Assembly (NCBI GenBank): GCA_964393795.1
Contig: CAYMWA010000076.1
Coordinates: 1 to 16,535 of the forward strand
Length of the DNA: 16,535 nt
Origin: Chryseosolibacter sp964393795
GTDB lineage: Bacteria > Bacteroidota > Bacteroidia > Cytophagales > Cyclobacteriaceae
Reading direction: 5' to 3'
Below the pieces are notes generated by a model, which was given only the letters and a program-made list of their open reading frames with translations, was not told the origin of the DNA and searched no databases. Each line of letters opens with the position of its first letter. The stretch's first letter is position 1. Positions 7,912 to 15,309 of this stretch are shown piece by piece. Position numbers and translations under genes: made by a program.

Positions 7912-9738
7912 CTAGTTCAGATCAATGCTGTAGAAAGCCAGTTTGTTTTCACTCGTGTCAGCGGCACCGTTGAAGACACCAAACGCGAGCACTACATTGC
8001 TGCCATCGAATTGTGACAAGTCATAGACGAATGAAGCATAGTCGTCAGGATTGTCTTTATCGCCGTGATAGTGTTTGAATTTGATGCAGCTGTTATCGAC
8101 TTCGCTGGCCTCTTCAGCGGTGTTTGACACCGGTGTGATGTGGACAACCGAGCCGTCTTCTGTGAAGGCTGTCAATTTGAAATAAGTATAATGCCCGGGA
8201 GCACTGCTGCTGTCGAAGTTTCGCGCTTTCAGCGTCAGCTGATTGCTTCCGGCAGCAATCGCAAACTTGGCATAGAGGTACGCTTCCGGTACCTCCGTGC
8301 TCACATCGGACGTATTGCGGGTCTTGATCAAGTATCCCTCGTTCGCAAATGGTTCAGTGTCCTTCTGTACCGGAACGAACGACCATTCAGCACCCACGTG
8401 GCCAATGCCACGCCATGACCGGTAACCATCCACATACGCATCGCGGTCTCCGCCCACGGGACTAATACCTGTAAAGGATTTTCGTTGCTGAACCATGGTG
8501 GATCGAACGGTCTCCCAGGTCAGCTTCCAACCTGGAATCACTTCAGTGCCCGGCAGCCAATCTCCGTTCTCAACTTTCTGATCAGCAAAACGAATCGCCC
8601 GGAGCACGAGTTGTTTCCAGTAGTCGCCGGTCGCCTGGCGATAAATACCAACGGCGATGATCACCTCTTTCCCTACATAGGGGCTCAGGTCAAAATCGAA
8701 ATCAGCATAATTTTCGGAGCCATATGTTTTGTTCTCACCGATCTTTACGGCTTCAGGTTCGGCCGCCGTCAGGTCGATGACCTGCACACCAAAGTACGCG
8801 GGGTTCGCATCATCCGCGTTGTGCGTACGCACTCGCAGCGACATGATCTTGTTGTCTTCTGTAATGCGCTTGCTTCCATAGACGTACGAATCGAAGACGT
8901 TCAGGTCAGCAGGATTGCTGCGGTCTTCCTCATTGTTGCGGATTTGCAGGGTCGTCCCTTCATTTTGTTCCTGCCATGCACCGCGGAAATCAAGCGTCGC
9001 CATGTAGTCGGTAGACCAGTCCCAGTGTGGATAATTGTAACCATTGCGTCCACCACGGTATTCGTTGTAGTACCACTTCTCTGCATTCTGCAAATCCTCA
9101 AGGCTCAAACCGCGCAGCAGTTCGCGACTTCCCATGGTGACATCGAGTGTCGCCACACCATCCACAAAATCGGCAGGCGTGATCTGCTTGGTAACCGTCA
9201 CGTAACTCGCTTTCGTAAACGTTACGGTATAATCGTCAGCAATCAGGTTTTCGATCGCATAGGTACCATCGGCTGCACTGGTTGTCGTGCCGGCCACGCC
9301 GACAGTGACGGTTACATCAGCAAGCGGTGCGCCGCTGTTTTGTGCGTCTGAAATAGTACCCATGATCTTCGCCGACGCATTCACAAGGGTGGCGTCGACG
9401 GTGGCCACGTTACTGTCGTCAAAATCTCCCGCATTGACCGTCATGCTAACTGTCAGCCAACCCGACTTCGAGAACGTCACGGCATGGGTCTTCAGGGTGA
9501 CATTTTCTACGGTGTAGGTCCCATCCGTCCCGGTCGTCACCGTTACGTCTTCTTCGTCCGCGCCGGACACCGTTACGGTAGCCTCTGCAACGGGATCGCC
9601 TGTGTCGCTAATAACAGTGCCGGTGATGGTCCCACGCGGATCCTTGACAGGATCGTCGTCTTTGTCGCAGGAACTTACCGACACGAATAGTATCGCCAGG
9701 ATGGCGACGGACGTCAGGGTTCGTAAAAATTTGTTCAT
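7912..9738 (-). CDS. Surface lipoprotein with two regulatory-like beta-sandwiches and a duplicated C-terminal module; candidate glycan-binding protein
   Basis: I chose ATG 9738, giving 608 residues, because it begins a clean lipoprotein signal (MNKFLRTLTSVAILAILFVS then VSSC, Cys24). An in-frame start at 9783 would only add 15 residues in front of the signal. The mature end CDKDDD resembles the acidic lipoprotein export signal that sends Bacteroidota lipoproteins to the outer surface. Two carboxypeptidase-regulatory-like domains follow (about 36-120 and 122-203, each with a D-G-T-Y turn). The remainder holds two related modules (about 206-385 and 395-608). They share a NEG...RN stretch and a later pattern F-x-Y/F-D-L-S followed by G, a hydrophobic strand and A-x-G. 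I recognise no catalytic motif or named family. First place in the GH76-SusCD operon suggests a surface glycan-binding role, which is inference. Confidence 0.8.
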   Translation of the reverse strand: MNKFLRTLTSVAILAILFVSVSSCDKDDDPVKDPRGTITGTVISDTGDPVAEATVTVSGADEEDVTVTTGTDGTYTVENVTLKTHAVTFSKSGWLTVSMTVNAGDFDDSNVATVDATLVNASAKIMGTISDAQNSGAPLADVTVTVGVAGTTTSAADGTYAIENLIADDYTVTFTKASYVTVTKQITPADFVDGVATLDVTMGSRELLRGLSLEDLQNAEKWYYNEYRGGRNGYNYPHWDWSTDYMATLDFRGAWQEQNEGTTLQIRNNEEDRSNPADLNVFDSYVYGSKRITEDNKIMSLRVRTHNADDANPAYFGVQVIDLTAAEPEAVKIGENKTYGSENYADFDFDLSPYVGKEVIIAVGIYRQATGDYWKQLVLRAIRFADQKVENGDWLPGTEVIPGWKLTWETVRSTMVQQRKSFTGISPVGGDRDAYVDGYRSWRGIGHVGAEWSFVPVQKDTEPFANEGYLIKTRNTSDVSTEVPEAYLYAKFAIAAGSNQLTLKARNFDSSSAPGHYTYFKLTAFTEDGSVVHITPVSNTAEEASEVDNSCIKFKHYHGDKDNPDDYASFVYDLSQFDGSNVVLAFGVFNGAADTSENKLAFYSIDLN

Positions 9739-9775
9739 GGTTAGGTGGTTTTGTGAGTAATTGTTTTTGCCTGGC

Positions 9776-9793
9776 CCGGCCACAGCTGGCCGG
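9776..9793 (-). promoter_or_regulatory. GC-rich hairpin in the predicted 5' leader of the PUL
   Basis: A perfect 7-bp stem, CCGGCCA and TGGCCGG with a 4-base loop, lies 37 bp upstream of the ATG at 9738. On the minus strand no T-tract follows it, so it is unlikely to be a terminator of the gene upstream. It could stabilize the leader or modulate translation if transcription starts further upstream; the transcription start is not known. Confidence 0.45.
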
Positions 9794-9876
9794 CTAATCC
9801 GGTTTCGGCCCCCACCACTATCGATTGCATTCGCGCCGAAAACGTGTTCAATGGTAGCGGCAGCTGATTAAATTCA

Positions 9877-9894
9877 GGGTTAAAAAGGGGTTAA
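9877..9894 (-). promoter_or_regulatory. Candidate control region of the PUL: TTAACCC direct repeat
   Basis: The 291-bp gap between the cytochrome/LRR gene and the PUL (9739-10029) contains, on the minus strand, TTAACCCCTTTTTAACCC, a direct repeat of TTAACCC spaced by 11 bp. A run of eight T residues lies just upstream of it (9901-9908). I could not find a convincing pair of Bacteroidota -33 and -7 boxes here. The repeat could be an operator, but this is weakly supported. The rest of the gap shows only a small AT-rich dyad at 10004-10018 just after the upstream stop. Confidence 0.25.
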
Positions 9895-10029
9895 CGGGAG
9901 AAAAAAAACATTAATCGAACGCGGGAGCGCACACTTTCGCCGATCTCAGGTTGGTCGGTCCGGGCACACGGCATCGAGACTGCTGAGCCGGTCGAACCGC
10001 CGGATCATAATCGATGATCTTCAGAAGTG

Positions 10030-11457
10030 TTAGTTTTCCGTGGCTAGTGTGTGAACGATCGTATCCGTAGCGAGCACTTGCAGCGTATAGTGGCCTGTAT
10101 CGACCGCCAGATCCGGATTGCGCTGCATCAAGCCAGCGACGCCTTCCGGCGTCAGCGACGTTTCAAAAAGAAACAACTTGTCGAGGTGTGGAAATTTTTC
10201 AAAGATGGGGATAGACGCATCGGATACGTGCGTTCCGACCAGGCTGAGGTGGCGAAGGTTGGCCAGATTGGCCATTTGCGCCAGACCGTCATCGGAGACG
10301 TCAGTGTGGTTCAGGTACAACACGCGGAGGTTTTTTAGTGGTGAAAGGGCCGCCAAATCGGCATCAGACAAGTTACTGTGGCCCAAATTGAGCCACACAA
10401 GTTGATCTTTGATTCCTTGAAGGGCGTTTATCTGATCCGCGGTTATGTTTTTATGTCCGATAAGGCTTACTGACAGATACGCACTTCCGTCCGCCAATAA
10501 TGTTGGTCTGACGTCAAGTGAGCGCAGTCTTTCCAGCGCCTTTTCATCTGCAGTGGCCACTGGTTCTTCCGGAATCCACGAGACTGCCGGGGGCTCCTGC
10601 ATGGTTTCAACGACGGCTGCAATCCTGGTGGCATTGCGGAATGCGCCGATATTCTTTTCGAAATGCGCCCCCTCTTCGAGCCAGTACTTGATGAGCGCGA
10701 TCTCTGACGACGACATCTGTGGTTTCTCGCGCGGCGGCATGTGGTCGTCATCTTCGATCGGCAGTGTGATCCTGTGGAACAAGGCGCTGGAATCAGCGGG
10801 CCCCGCACTGATCACCGGCCCGTCTTCACCGCCCCGCTCAATGAATTCGACCTGGTCCAGACGCAGGTCGCCCTTCTTTTTAGAGGCGCTGTGGCAGCTG
10901 TAACATCGCGCCTCAAGAATGGGCCGGATGACATCAGTATACAATATCGCATCGGGTACATTGGAAATCAGACGTATCTGTGCGGCCGGGTCACGCGCTG
11001 TCTCCGACGTATTCGACATGGGGGCAAAAAGATAGTCCGCACCATGGGTGAGTGATCCTCCGAAGTGTCCGGTAAGGCACACCAGGATGAGCAGTGGCAC
11101 AAATAATAATATGCGCGCCTTCTTGCGGCGTGCACGCCTGGGCATCCAATACTTGAGTCGCTTCCTTACCACATACACGCACAGGGAAAAAACAGCCGTG
11201 CCTATTCCCAGATTCTGGTGGAGGTCTGCGAGCCCTTCTTCATAGCCTCCCTCCTGTCGGAGGAAATACCCGCTGATGCCCGCCGCGATGGTGAAAGCCG
11301 ATCCCCATAACAAGGCGGGCGACACTGCTTTTTGCAGTCTTTTATATTCCTTCCTGGCGGAGAGGCATTCAAACACGAAGGCGAGAAACAAAATCCCGAT
11401 AGGCAGGTGTACCAGCAAAGGATGAAGTCGCCCGATAAACGCCGTTATAAATTCCAT
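10030..11457 (-). CDS. DUF2231-like membrane protein fused to a cytochrome c domain and leucine-rich repeats
   Basis: This is a 475-residue protein from ATG 11457. Four predicted membrane helices occupy about 14-32, 45-64, 84-98 and 116-132; the first contains GRLHPLLVHLPIGIL, typical of DUF2231-like proteins. A planctomycete-type cytochrome c domain follows, with heme motif CYSCH at 185-189, the family's GDLRLD strand just after it, and a likely axial Met in DDHMPP (Met240). The C-terminal 150 residues contain four or five leucine-rich repeats of about 24 residues (WLNLGHSNLSDADLAAL, VLYLNHTDVSDDGLAQM, HLSLVGTHVSDASIPIF). The heme and repeat parts should face the periplasm. Such chimeras are known in Planctomycetes and Bacteroidota; electron-transfer partners and function are not established. 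It is probably related functionally to the DUF1549/DUF1553 protein upstream, which has the same type of heme domain. Confidence 0.88.
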   Translation of the reverse strand: MEFITAFIGRLHPLLVHLPIGILFLAFVFECLSARKEYKRLQKAVSPALLWGSAFTIAAGISGYFLRQEGGYEEGLADLHQNLGIGTAVFSLCVYVVRKRLKYWMPRRARRKKARILLFVPLLILVCLTGHFGGSLTHGADYLFAPMSNTSETARDPAAQIRLISNVPDAILYTDVIRPILEARCYSCHSASKKKGDLRLDQVEFIERGGEDGPVISAGPADSSALFHRITLPIEDDDHMPPREKPQMSSSEIALIKYWLEEGAHFEKNIGAFRNATRIAAVVETMQEPPAVSWIPEEPVATADEKALERLRSLDVRPTLLADGSAYLSVSLIGHKNITADQINALQGIKDQLVWLNLGHSNLSDADLAALSPLKNLRVLYLNHTDVSDDGLAQMANLANLRHLSLVGTHVSDASIPIFEKFPHLDKLFLFETSLTPEGVAGLMQRNPDLAVDTGHYTLQVLATDTIVHTLATEN

Positions 11458-11544
11458 TTCAAATCAACATACCAGCCCCGCAATATATAAATATATCGGT
11501 CGATGCACGGAAGGCCGACGACTGAGCAATATTAAACGCACTTC

Positions 11545-11820
11545 TCAAGTACGCTTGGGATACGGCGAAGGACCGGGCTCGGGACCGGGTTCGGGTTCCG
11601 GCTCAGGCGCAGGAGGAAACGGTTCGGGGGACGGCGGCTGCCCTGGCACGGGATTGGGCACGGGATCAGGGGTAGGGTTCGGTACCGGCTCAGGGATTGG
11701 TTTGGGGAGTGGATTCGGAAGGGGGTTGGGAAGGGGATTGGCCACCGGCTGAGCCTCGCCCGTCAGCCGGCTGGCAAAGGGCGCAAAGGATATTTTTCGG
11801 TGTAGTGCTGTTTGGTTCAT
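11545..11820 (-). CDS. Small X-Pro repeat protein, hypothetical
   Basis: This 91-residue ORF runs from ATG 11820 to TGA. About 28 N-terminal residues (MNQTALHRKISFAPFASRLT...) precede a long run in which nearly every second residue is Pro. In the first half the X positions alternate polar and aliphatic (N-P-L-P, K-P-I-P, E-P-V-P, D-P-V-P); in the second half they are Glu/Gly-rich. All four Pro codons and varied codons for the X residues are used, which argues that protein sequence rather than DNA repeat sequence is being kept. X-Pro runs form stiff polyproline-II rods, as in TonB linkers, but there is no membrane segment or signal peptide here. I do not recognise a family. It may be a remnant or a spurious ORF in a hexanucleotide repeat; part of its N-terminal codons overlap the CTTTGCG-type repeat at 11773-11790. 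Confidence 0.42.
   Translation of the reverse strand: MNQTALHRKISFAPFASRLTGEAQPVANPLPNPLPNPLPKPIPEPVPNPTPDPVPNPVPGQPPSPEPFPPAPEPEPEPGPEPGPSPYPKRT
11565..11755. repeat. Degenerate hexanucleotide tract (CC every 6 bp on minus strand)
   Basis: On the minus strand a CC doublet recurs every 6 bp for most of this stretch, with a 12-bp super-period where the intervening codons alternate. On the plus strand the same tract appears as GG doublets and opens a Gly-rich frame. It is the DNA side of the X-Pro ORF and probably grew by slippage followed by divergence. Confidence 0.7.
11773..11790 (-). repeat. CTTTGCG-type repeat, minus orientation
   Basis: On the minus strand this reads TCCTTTGCGCCCTTTGCC. 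It matches the plus-strand motif near 12410-12426 except for one extra C in the middle and differences at the ends, so the two are inverted copies flanking the GxxExxY gene. Confidence 0.55.
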
Positions 11821-11933
11821 GTCTGCTTTTGATTCGGGGTTTGTCTGCCGTGTTGCTGAAGGTCTCCTTTTGATGCTGTTTGTTCTGGTAGTGCGCCTGT
11901 GTTTGCGTTTGTAATTTCTCAGACCTTCGATTT

Positions 11934-12311
11934 TTAAAGGTTGTTAACAATGCGCTTTATTCCGTGCTTTAGCAACTCTTCGCGAAAATTTATTAACAGT
12001 CCGAGTTTGAGATTACTCATTCTCAGGTACGTTAACAAAATTTTGTGATGTACCGGCGTTAGCGTTTCGCATGACTTGAGTTCGAGAAGTAATTTGCCTT
12101 CAACAACTACATCGGCACGAAATCCAAGATCCATTTTCATGCCTTCATATACCACATCAATTCCTTTCTGTCGTTCGAAGCTAAGGCCGGCATTCTTCAA
12201 CTCATAACAAAGAATCTTTTCATACACTGACTCAAGCAATCCCGGTCCCAATGCTCGGTGAATTTTCACGCAGAGACCGAGTACAACTTTAGACAATTCA
12301 TTTTCGTCCAT
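11934..12311 (-). CDS. GxxExxY family protein (PD-(D/E)XK nuclease-like)
   Basis: I chose ATG 12311 (125 residues), which follows a run of ten A residues, the A-rich leader usual in Bacteroidota. An upstream in-frame TTG at 12335 would add 8 residues reading through that A-run and is less likely. The name-giving motif is seen as GPGLLESVYEKIL near the N-terminus. It is followed by RADVVVEGKLLLELKS, with the D...E-x-K spacing of a PD-(D/E)XK-like core, then the family-typical H-x-K-I-L-L-T-Y-L-R and LGLLINF. Length is normal for the family (about 120-135). No biochemical function is established; family members occur in rRNA intervening sequences and scattered in genomes, suggesting mobility. 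It interrupts a row of two cytochrome-domain genes and is bracketed by inverted CTTTGCG-type repeats. Confidence 0.9.
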   Translation of the reverse strand: MDENELSKVVLGLCVKIHRALGPGLLESVYEKILCYELKNAGLSFERQKGIDVVYEGMKMDLGFRADVVVEGKLLLELKSCETLTPVHHKILLTYLRMSNLKLGLLINFREELLKHGIKRIVNNL

Positions 12312-12409
12312 AGCGAGTGGTTTTTTTTTTGACAAAAATCTTTAAATCCTTGCTTACCTAAAGGCCTAAACAATAAACGCGCATATAGCACCAGCACGCA
12401 CCGCAAAAA

Positions 12410-12461
12410 CCTTTGCGCCTTTGCGTGAGGCAACCTACCTGTGCTTGCGAATCTTTGCGCG
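12410..12461 (+). repeat. CTTTGCG-type repeat cluster
   Basis: Four near-copies of the unit occur in 52 bp: CCTTTGCG, CCTTTGCG, then GCTTGCG and TCTTTGCG. The cluster fills the end of the gap directly after the stop codon of the DUF1549/DUF1553 gene (12462). An inverted copy lies at 11773-11790 on the other side of the GxxExxY gene. Similar CTTTGCG-rich intergenic sequences are, as far as I recall, common in Bacteroidota genomes. Confidence 0.6.
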
Positions 12462-15194
12462 CTACTCCTTCATTATCACCTCATCTAGGTTCAGCAAAAC
12501 ATTTGCCACCATGGTCATCGCGGCAAGTTGTTGTGATCCGTCTTCGCTTTTCGTGAGGGCGCGTGCGGCTGCAGTATCTGCTTGATACGTAGCGAGGGCA
12601 TCACTGTAGTACTTGTACAGGATGTCGAGCTTTTCTTTGGGAATATCTCTGAAGGTAAGCAGGCGATACCCACTGGCGATCGCTGCTTGCGGAGACGAAG
12701 CGCTGGCATGGAGCATACGTGCGGCGAGTCCACGCGCTGCTTCGACGAAAACCGGATCATTGAGCGTCACCAGTGCCTGTAACGGAGTGTTGGTGCGGAT
12801 GCGTCTGCCCACGCAGATCTCACGGCTTGATCCGTCAAACACGATCATCGACGGATAAGGACTCGTTCGTTTGACAAAAGTGTAGACACCTCGCCGGTAT
12901 CGGTCCTCGCCTTCGCTCAATGTCCATTTTTCGCCATTGTAAACTGACATCCAAATCCCTTCAGGCTGATACGGCATTACACTCGGTCCATACATTTTTG
13001 TACTCAGCAGGCCGGCAGCTGCGAGCGCTTGATCGCGGATTTGTTCCGATGAAAGTCGCATGCGAACGCCGCGCGAAAGCCATTCATTTCGGAGATCTTT
13101 TTCCAGTGCATTCGGTGTTACCGTAGATGCCTGCCGATAGGTAGCCGACAGCACAATGTCGCGAATGAGTGCCTTCATGCTCCAATGATGTTCATTCATC
13201 ATGCGCAACGCAAGCCAGTCGAGGAGTTCAGGATGCGAAGGTGCGGCACCTTGGGAACCAAAATCCTCCAGCGTTTCCACGAGCCCATAACCGAATATCT
13301 GCTCCCAAATCCGGTTGACAATGGTTCGACCGAACAAGGGGTTCTCCGCGCTTACCAGCCAGCGGGCAAAACCGAGCCTGTCTTTCGGATCGTCAACTTC
13401 CGCCGACTTAAACGCTGCGGGTAGCCCTGGCGATACCTGGGCACCGGGATCCATCCAGTTCCCACGTTCAAAAATGTGTGTCTCACGCCATTGGGCAGGT
13501 GTACTCTCCACAAATACCGGTGTGGTCTCCACGTCTTCGTTCAGCAATTGCATAAAGTCTGACTTCACAGATGCAAATCCGGTAACGCTGTTACCCGGAA
13601 GGGCCTCCTGAAAAGAAAACCACTCAATGGTGCAGACACTTTCATTTTTATCGATCCGGGGGTTGTCAAACACAAAATAGAGATCGTGCTTTCCGGTGAC
13701 AGGTTGCAGTGGTATATCGATGACGCGGGCGTCGTCCGCCGGCTTCAGAGCAACCGATGCAATGACCGGGCCGCGGAGGTTTCCTTTCCGGATAACAAAG
13801 GAGCCACCGGGTTTGGACATCCGATAGTTGATCAGCAGATGCGTTTTATGCGTCAGTTCGACCTGTGGCATCCGAGCACTTCCGCCCGAGCGAACGCTCA
13901 TCCACTTATGACCATTCAACGCACCGTTCTCGAATTCATCACATACATGCGCGTGTATTTTCGGCTCCGTTGTCTTGAGGAACCACCTGACTTCATCAGC
14001 CCGCGTTTTACTCCCATACTGTGTTACCCAGCGGGTGATTGCCTGAATTTTTTCTTCATCCGCCTCTTCATACGTTCTCAGCAGCGGATGTTCGCCACTG
14101 ACATCTTCATCGCGCGTGTTGTTGAAGTAGGCAAAGGTCTTAAAGTACTCTTCATGCCGGATAGGGTCATACGGATGGCTATGACACTGCACGCAACTCA
14201 TCGTGGTTCCCTGAAACACTTCCCATGTTGTATTGACCCGGTCAATTACCGCCGCAATACGAAACTCCTCATCACTCGTTCCACCTTCCGTATTGTTCAT
14301 CGTGTTGCGATGAAATGCGGTGGCGATCAGTTGTTCATCGGTAGCATCCGGTAGCAGGTCACCGGCGAGTTGCTCTATAGCAAACCGATCAAACGGCTTG
14401 TCGTCGTTGAAGCTCTTGATGACGTAATCGCGATAGCGCCATATCACGCGTGACGGGTCAGCCTCATATCCTTTCGTGTCGGCATAACGCGCGAGGTCAA
14501 GCCACCAAGACGCCCATTTTTCACCATAGTGCGGCGAATCAAGCAGGCGGTCGACCATCTTTTCGTAGGCGTCATCCGATGTGTCCTCAAAAAATTGGCG
14601 GGCCTCCTCCGGCGTAGGCGGTATGCCGATGACGTCGAGGTATGCGCGCCTGATCAGCGTCGGCTTATCCGCCTCGGGTGATGGCGTCAGTTTTTTTTCT
14701 TTCAGTTTTTGAAAGATGAAGTGGTCAATTTCGTTTTTGGCCGTAACAGGTTCGGCGTCACCCATCGTCGACAGCAGGCGGTCATCTAACGGGGGCACTT
14801 CTACCGGTTGCGGCGGAACATACGCCCAGTGGGTGCCCCATTTCGCGCCCTGTTCGATCCAGGCGGTGAGAATGCGGATCTCCCCGGCAGTGAGGGGCGC
14901 TTCCTTGTAGGGCATCCTGACTTCGGGGTCGTCTGACCGGATGCGGCGGATCATTTCACTGTGTTCAGGATCGCCGGGTACGATGGCATACTTCCCTGAT
15001 TCGGTAGTGTCGAGCGCTTCTTCGCGAAACAGCACGCTGAATCCGCCGTTTTGCTTCACCCCGCCATGGCAGCTGATGCACTTTTTGTTGAGGATGGGCT
15101 TGACGTCCGCACTGAAATCGACCTTTTTCTGGCGGCACGCCGGCAACAGGGCGAGGCAGGCAATAAAAAGCGGTAATTTGCGAAGGGAAGGCAT
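12462..15194 (-). CDS. Planctomycete-type cytochrome c / DUF1549 / DUF1553 lipoprotein with CBM6-like insertion
   Basis: This 910-residue protein starts at ATG 15194 with a lipoprotein signal, MPSLRKLPLFIACLALLPAC (Cys20). A cytochrome c domain follows (heme motif CISCH at 39-43, likely axial Met94 in VRMPYKEAPLT). The DUF1549 domain covers about 150-365 (YGEKWASWWLDLARYADTKG) and has a second heme-type motif CVQCH at 334-338. About 420-530 forms a beta-rich insert with CBM6-like sequence (YRMSKPGGSFVIRKG, then DIPLQPVTGKHDLYFVFDNP and IEWFSF). DUF1553 fills about 590-880 (NRIWEQIFGYGLVETLEDFG; HPELLDWLALRM). It ends LLNLDEVIMKE, as is typical. The family's reaction is unknown; oxidative or polysaccharide-linked roles have been suggested from context. 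Commonly a DUF1501 gene is adjacent, but none is here. It is divergent from rpsF with 149 bp between starts. Confidence 0.92.
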   Translation of the reverse strand: MPSLRKLPLFIACLALLPACRQKKVDFSADVKPILNKKCISCHGGVKQNGGFSVLFREEALDTTESGKYAIVPGDPEHSEMIRRIRSDDPEVRMPYKEAPLTAGEIRILTAWIEQGAKWGTHWAYVPPQPVEVPPLDDRLLSTMGDAEPVTAKNEIDHFIFQKLKEKKLTPSPEADKPTLIRRAYLDVIGIPPTPEEARQFFEDTSDDAYEKMVDRLLDSPHYGEKWASWWLDLARYADTKGYEADPSRVIWRYRDYVIKSFNDDKPFDRFAIEQLAGDLLPDATDEQLIATAFHRNTMNNTEGGTSDEEFRIAAVIDRVNTTWEVFQGTTMSCVQCHSHPYDPIRHEEYFKTFAYFNNTRDEDVSGEHPLLRTYEEADEEKIQAITRWVTQYGSKTRADEVRWFLKTTEPKIHAHVCDEFENGALNGHKWMSVRSGGSARMPQVELTHKTHLLINYRMSKPGGSFVIRKGNLRGPVIASVALKPADDARVIDIPLQPVTGKHDLYFVFDNPRIDKNESVCTIEWFSFQEALPGNSVTGFASVKSDFMQLLNEDVETTPVFVESTPAQWRETHIFERGNWMDPGAQVSPGLPAAFKSAEVDDPKDRLGFARWLVSAENPLFGRTIVNRIWEQIFGYGLVETLEDFGSQGAAPSHPELLDWLALRMMNEHHWSMKALIRDIVLSATYRQASTVTPNALEKDLRNEWLSRGVRMRLSSEQIRDQALAAAGLLSTKMYGPSVMPYQPEGIWMSVYNGEKWTLSEGEDRYRRGVYTFVKRTSPYPSMIVFDGSSREICVGRRIRTNTPLQALVTLNDPVFVEAARGLAARMLHASASSPQAAIASGYRLLTFRDIPKEKLDILYKYYSDALATYQADTAAARALTKSEDGSQQLAAMTMVANVLLNLDEVIMKE

Positions 15195-15309
15195 GTTACC
15201 TTTAAAATTAGCGCAAAAACGGACCGAATAAAAGCATTTGAAGCGGGGATTCGTCGCTTTTGAGTGGACTTAAATTCGCACTCCGTTTTTAAAATACGCT
15301 GATTTTATC

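Noticed and set aside
7201..8016. A 271-codon plus-strand open frame opposite GH76
   Set aside because: Antisense to GH76 and crossing into the next gene; no family resemblance and no leader.
8485..9351. A 288-codon plus-strand open frame opposite the duplicated lipoprotein gene
   Set aside because: Antisense shadow of a well-supported gene with signal peptide and domains; composition resembles no real protein.
9739..9783. Upstream start of the duplicated lipoprotein at 9783
   Set aside because: It would add 15 residues before a complete lipoprotein signal sequence, and the GC hairpin at 9776-9793 overlaps it.
11555..11752. Gly-rich plus-strand open frame over the hexanucleotide tract
   Set aside because: It lacks the regular polar/aliphatic alternation seen on the minus strand and is best explained as the complement of the X-Pro frame.
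11690..11950. Alternative minus-strand frame overlapping the X-Pro ORF
   Set aside because: Low-complexity basic and polar residues without a motif; it runs out in the repeat tract and overlaps the end of the GxxExxY gene.
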